Assembly: GCA_018857735.1 (NCBI GenBank)
Contig: JABMCL010003682.1
Coordinates: forward strand, 96,001-160,000
Direction: 5' to 3'
Length of the DNA stretch: 64,000 nucleotides
Source: Alviniconcha marisindica
Lineage: Eukaryota; Mollusca; Gastropoda; Provannidae
Within the stretch, counting starts at the first letter, position 1. Every line of letters starts with the position of its first letter. This document shows positions 1-64,000 of the stretch, one piece after another. Position numbers and translations under genes: made by a program. Below the pieces are notes generated by a model. That model did no database searches. It saw nothing but the letters and a program-made list of their open reading frames with translations, and was not told the origin of the DNA.

Positions 1-616
1 GCTGAATATGGTGTGTATCCTTCTTTCAGTTTGTTTTGAGGAGGAGGAGTTTGAGCACTTTTTTGGGACTGATTTTGGATTTTGATAGACTTAAGCTGAC
101 ATTTTTTCCCCCTGTTCATTTTTAGAAACAGTGTTGATAACATTTCATAGATTCATGTTTTGTTTTCACATTTTAGAACACTCTTGAACTTGAAGCCAGA
201 AAAAGTTAGATGGGAAAATATTGCAGGTGTTGAGGATTGTGATTGGCTTGTTTCTGAATTGTTTGTTTTGTTGCTTTATTGTAAGTGTTGAAAACAGTTC
301 TGATTACGATCATCCCAAAACCATTTTCTATGGGATAAAGGACTGCACGTTTTGACATCCATGGATATATATATATACATTTTTTTAGAAGAAGAAATTA
401 AGTGACTTGGTTTTTGTCCTATTTGTCAAAAAAGATGAGTGTTGTTGTGGTTGATGGTGGTGGTGGTAGTGGTGGTGGTAGGGGGTGGAATTACTACATA
501 TGCTGAGAGAGCCTAGTTATTTTTATGTTTAGGCTAGGTTCTATTTTCTAGTTTCTTTTCTGTTAGGAATAATTCTGTTTTCTGTTGCATTCTGTTTAGG
601 TGGTGGCTTTGTTTAC
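1..616. other. Intron sequence, nothing recognised
   Basis: AT-rich intronic sequence upstream of the first recognisable exon. A short TGG-rich run lies at about 446-485. No Calx-beta coding potential seen in any frame. Confidence 0.6.
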
Positions 617-639
617 ATGGGATTATTTTGTGTTTTAAT

Positions 640-1660
640 GTTTGCAGCAGGTTATCTAATGTTTGCAGCAGGTTACTTAATGTTTGTAGCAGATTATTTA
701 GTGTTCACAGCAGGTTGTTTAGTGACTACAGCAGGTTATTTAGTGTTTGCAGTAGGTTATTTAGTGTTCACAGTAGGTTATTCTGTGCATACAGCAGGTT
801 ATTTAGTGTTTGCAGTAGGTTATTTAGTGTTCACAGTAGGTTATTCTGTGCATACAGCAGGTTATTTAGTGTTTGCAGTAGGTTATTTAGTGTTCACAGT
901 AGGTTACTCTGTGCATACAGCCGGTTATTTAGTGTTTGCAGTAGGTTATTTAGTGTTCACAGTAGGTTATTCTGTGCAAACAGCAGGTTATTTAGTGTTT
1001 GCAGTAGGTTGTTTAGTGTTCACAGTAGGTTATTCTGTGCATACAGCAGGTTATTTAGTGTTCACGGCAGGTTGTTTTGTGTGTACAGCCAGTTATTTAG
1101 TGTTTGGAGCAGGTTATTTTGTGTGTACAGCCAGTTATTTAGTGTTTGGAGCAGGTTATTTAATTACTACAGCAGGTTGTTTTGTGTGTACAGCTAGTTA
1201 TTTAGTGTTTGGAGCAGGTTATTTAATTACTACAGTAGGTTGTTTTGTGTGTACAGCCAGTTATTTAGTGTTTGGAGCAGGTTATTTAGTGTTCACAGCA
1301 GGTTGTTTTGTGTGTACAGCCAGTTATTTAGTGTTTGGAGCAGGTTATTGAATTACTACAGCAGGTTGTTTTGTGTGTACAGCCAGTTATTTAGTGCTTG
1401 GAGCAGGTTATTTAATTACTACAGCAGGTTGTTTGTGTGTACAGCCAGTTATTTAGTGTCTGGAGCAGGTTATTTAATTACTACAGCAGGTTGTTTTGTG
1501 TGTACAGCCAGTTATTTAGTGTTTGGAGCAGGTTATTTAATTACTACAGCAGGTTGTTTGTGTGTACAGCCAGTTATTTAGTGTTTGGAGCAGGTTATTT
1601 AATTACTACAGCAGGTTGTGTGGTGATTACAGAAGGTTATTTTGTGCTTTCAGAACTGTA
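640..1660. repeat. 21-bp minisatellite
   Basis: About 45 tandem copies of a 21-bp unit of the form GGTTATTTAGTGTTTGCAGTA. Because 21 is a multiple of three the array stays open for 244 codons, giving a heptapeptide repeat; this is a by-product of unit length, not a gene. Higher-order blocks of several units are visible, for example TCTGTGCATACAGC recurring every third unit. Confidence 0.95.
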
Positions 1661-1819
1661 CTGCTCAGTGCCATTGACAGGCAGACATGCCTGTGACTTT
1701 GGATGTGTTATTAGTTACATGTTTTGAGGGGTTGTAAAGAGAGACTGTGCTGGGTGCTGGTGTAATTGCTGTTTGTGTGTGTTTTACATATGTGCATCTG
1801 TTCATGATCTGCAACTGAC

Positions 1820-2800
1820 AGCTATGGAGGGGTTGGGAAGAGAGGTCATGTTAAATGCCACTGTGATGCTGTTGCTGGTACCTTTATGTTCTCTATATGA
1901 TCTGCAAGTGTTGCTGTGCAACTCACACATAGTGACCTACAAGTATGGACAGGTGAAAAGAGGTCATGTGAAATCACACTGTGATACTGTTGTTGTGTAC
2001 TTACACACGCTCTGTGTGACCTGCAAGCATAGACAGGTGTAAAGGGAGGTCATGTGAAATCACACTGTGATACTGTTGCTGGGTACTTACGCTCTGTGTG
2101 TAAAGGGAGGTCATGTAAAATCACACTGCGATACTGTTGTTGTGTACTTACACACACTCTGTGTGACTTGCAAGCATAGACAGGTGTAAAGGGAGGTCAT
2201 GTGAAATCACACTGTGATACTGTTGCTGGGTACTTTTACATTCTGTACATGATCTACAAGTGTTGCTGTGCAACTCATTTATGTTCTGTGTGACCTACAA
2301 GCAGGGACAGGTGTAAAGAGAGGTTAAGTGAAATCACACTGTGATATTGTTGCTGGGTACTTACACATGCTCTGTGTGACCTACAAGCAGGGACAGGTGT
2401 AAAGAGAGGTTAAGTGAAATCACACTGTGATATTGTTGCTGGGTACTTACACACGCTCTGTGTGACCTACCAGCAGGGACATGTGTAAAGAGAGGTCATG
2501 TGAAATCACACTGTGATATTGTGTAAAGAGAGGTCATGTGAAATCACACTGTGATATTGTGTAAAGAGAGGTCATGTGAAATCACACTGTGATATTGTTG
2601 CTGGGTACTTACACATGCTCTGTGTGACCTACAAGCGGGGACATGTGTAAAGAGAGGTCATGTGAAATCACACTGTGATATTGTGTAAAGAGAGGTCATG
2701 TGAAATCACACTGTGATATTGTTGCTGGGTACTTACACATGCTCTGTGTGACCTACCAGCAGGGACAGGTGAAAAGAGAGGTCGTGTTAAGCCAATCAGT
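1820..2800. repeat. Composite minisatellite ending at exon 1 acceptor
   Basis: Tandem units of about 85 bp built around AAATCACACTGTGATATTG and GGTACTTACACATGCTC, with a shorter 36-38 bp sub-unit repeated at 2500-2720. The last diverged unit (about 2781-2820, TTGGTTGCAGGGTGC against TTGTTGCTGGGTAC) runs into the exon 1 splice acceptor. Confidence 0.85.
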
Positions 2801-2816
2801 GCTGACTTGGTTGCAG

Positions 2817-62769
<59,953 letters not shown>

Positions 62770-62799
<30 letters not shown>

Positions 62800-63112
62800 G
62801 TGAGCCACTCTGTAATGCTGTGTTGGATTGTTCGGGTGTCAGAGGTGGACAGACAGGTGAAGCACTCTGTAATGTTGTGTTAGATTCTCAGGTGACACCC
62901 TGTAATGCTGTGTTCGGTTGCTCAGGTATCAGAGGTGGACAAACAGGTGAGGCACTCAATAATGCTGTGCTGGATGTCTCAGGTGTCATAGGTAGACAAA
63001 CAGGTCAGTTACTATGCACTGCTGTGCTGGATTGCTCAGGTGTGTGAGGTGTTGGATTACTTAGGTGTTTGAGGTGTTGGATTACTCAGGTGTCACAGGT
63101 GGACAGACAGCG
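62770..63112 (+). repeat. Ladder of 21-nt microexon-like cassettes after exon 52
   Basis: CTCAGGTGTCAGAGTTGGAC plus AAACAGGTGAG is repeated with variation about five times. Copies near 62836-62860, 62926-62950 and 62979-63006 each show TCAG, a 21-nt body coding V-S-E-V-D-R/K-Q or similar, and ACAG|GT. Confidence 0.9.
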
Positions 63113-63615
63113 GAGTGGGGGGGGGGGGAGGCCTTTCTGCTTGTTATTGGTTATATCTATCATTAAAAAGTGAACAACTTGGGGGGGGGGGGGGGGGGGT
63201 TGTCAGGCCTTTCTGCCTGTCGTTGTTCATGTCTGTAGCTAGACACCAAAGAACAGGGGAAGCCTTTTTTGTTGTCTGTCTACTGTGTGCTGCGATTGTC
63301 TGAGAAGGCAGTCTTTAGCTATTGGAGTTTGAAAAACTCAAGCAGCTGCCAAGATCAGCCTTTGCGTGGACAGAATGCACCCCAGTTGTTGTGTATGTTA
63401 ACGATTCCATGTTCACCTTGTTGGACAAGACGAGGCCTTGCTGCAGCGAGGTGGAAACAGACGCCATGCACGTGTAGCGCTGTGACCGGTGTAATGATTG
63501 CAGCCATTCCCAAAGGAAATGGACAGGAAAGCAGAGAACAAGTGGATGCTGGGATACTCCACTCTAAACTTTAAATGCCAGACTATTATTTTTTCATCAG
63601 GAAAGGACATCGAAA
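63113..63615. other. Intron 52, G runs, nothing else recognised
   Basis: G runs at 63117-63129 and 63181-63199. No exon with Calx-beta, GAIN or GPS features seen. Confidence 0.55.
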
Positions 63616-63619
63616 TGAC

Positions 63620-63800
63620 GGATGCATGGGTAGATGAGTGTGTTGTTGAATGGATGCACGCCTGTGTTGTTGGATGGGAAGTGGGTTGTTGGGTGGGTGC
63701 ATGCCTGTGTTGTTGGGTGGGAAGTGGGTTGTTGGGTGGATGCATGCGTGGGTTGTTGGTGGATGCATGGGTCGGTCAGTGGCTGGGTGGATGGTAAGTG
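63620..63800. repeat. GTTGTTGGGTGG-rich minisatellite
   Basis: Irregular 19-40 bp units of GTGTTGTTGGGTGGGAAGTG and GATGCATGCG. Confidence 0.9.
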
Positions 63801-63804
63801 TGAA

Positions 63805-63975
63805 TGAAAGTCAAGTTTCATTCAGATGCGACTATAGGGTAGGGTCCCATGTGTGTAAACGCATGCAAAAAGATCATGTACTGCATGTTAAAGATCCTGC
63901 AGTCCATGTCAGAGTTTGATGGTTCGTGGAAACACCAAAATAACCCAGCATACACTAAAAGTGTCAAAGTGTTCA
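63805..63975 (+). repeat. SINE fragment of molluscan type
   Basis: TGCATGTTAAAGATCCTGCAG, TCCATGTCAGAGTTTGATGG and GGAAACACCAAAATAACCC (each shown to about 20 nt). Stretches like TTAAAGATCC...CATGTCAG...GGAAACA are familiar from gastropod interspersed repeats; recognised from memory, not searched. Confidence 0.6.
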
Positions 63976-64000
63976 TAATGCTGAAGTTGGACACTATGCA

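Noticed and set aside
617..1351. 244-codon open frame with heptad GYLVF repeats looking like a membrane protein
   Set aside because: The 21-bp unit keeps three frames open; composition and low complexity explain it.

Overview
This window is eukaryotic, animal genomic DNA. It carries the central part of one very large gene on the + strand: an invertebrate ADGRV1 (VLGR1/GPR98) orthologue. I can place 52 consecutive internal exons (2817-62799). Every intron has GT...AG ends and every junction is phase-compatible, so the exons join into one open frame of 9,882 nt (3,294 codons) that enters and leaves in phase 0. The translated chain holds about 22 Calx-beta repeats (recurring signatures: R-x-GG-x-x-G, D-D-x-x-P-E, N-D-x-x-x-G) plus one EAR/EPTP beta-propeller. 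That propeller lies between two half-like Calx-beta segments. Calx-beta plus EAR in one chain is, to my knowledge, characteristic of ADGRV1. The 5' exons (signal peptide, first Calx-beta and LamG-type regions) and the 3' exons (GAIN/GPS, seven-helix region) lie outside the window.

Layout: 1-2816 intron with two minisatellites; 2817-29133 exons 1-23 (Calx-beta 1 to 12a, with a Cys-rich PAN/apple-like exon at 15125-15286); 29134-33149 exons 24-28 (EAR propeller); 34147-62799 exons 29-52 (Calx-beta 12b to 23); 62800-64000 start of the next intron. Introns make up about 85% of the window. They contain long GT/CA microsatellites, minisatellites, tRNA-derived SINE copies, foldback/MITE-like elements and non-LTR tails. 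A 164-nt U1 snRNA-like gene sits on the same strand inside intron 20 (24657-24820). The SINE types, the TTAAAGATCCTG-type repeat at the right edge and the microsatellite load fit a mollusc, probably a gastropod; this taxon call is an inference.

Most striking observation: many intronic tandem arrays are not randomly placed. They begin at a 5' splice site or end at a 3' splice site, and their units are copies of the exon-intron boundary itself. I count clear cases at about 21 of 104 exon ends. Acceptors: exons 3, 6, 14, 18, 22, 28, 37, 45, 49. Donors: exons 6, 10, 13, 15, 18, 27, 30, 36, 38, 46, 51, 52. The result is ladders of repeated splice sites (for example 11 GTAAGT motifs after exon 18, about 15 acceptor-plus-exon-start copies before exon 37, and repeated 21-nt in-frame microexon-like cassettes after exon 52). 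This boundary-anchored repeat expansion is the candidate undescribed phenomenon of the window.
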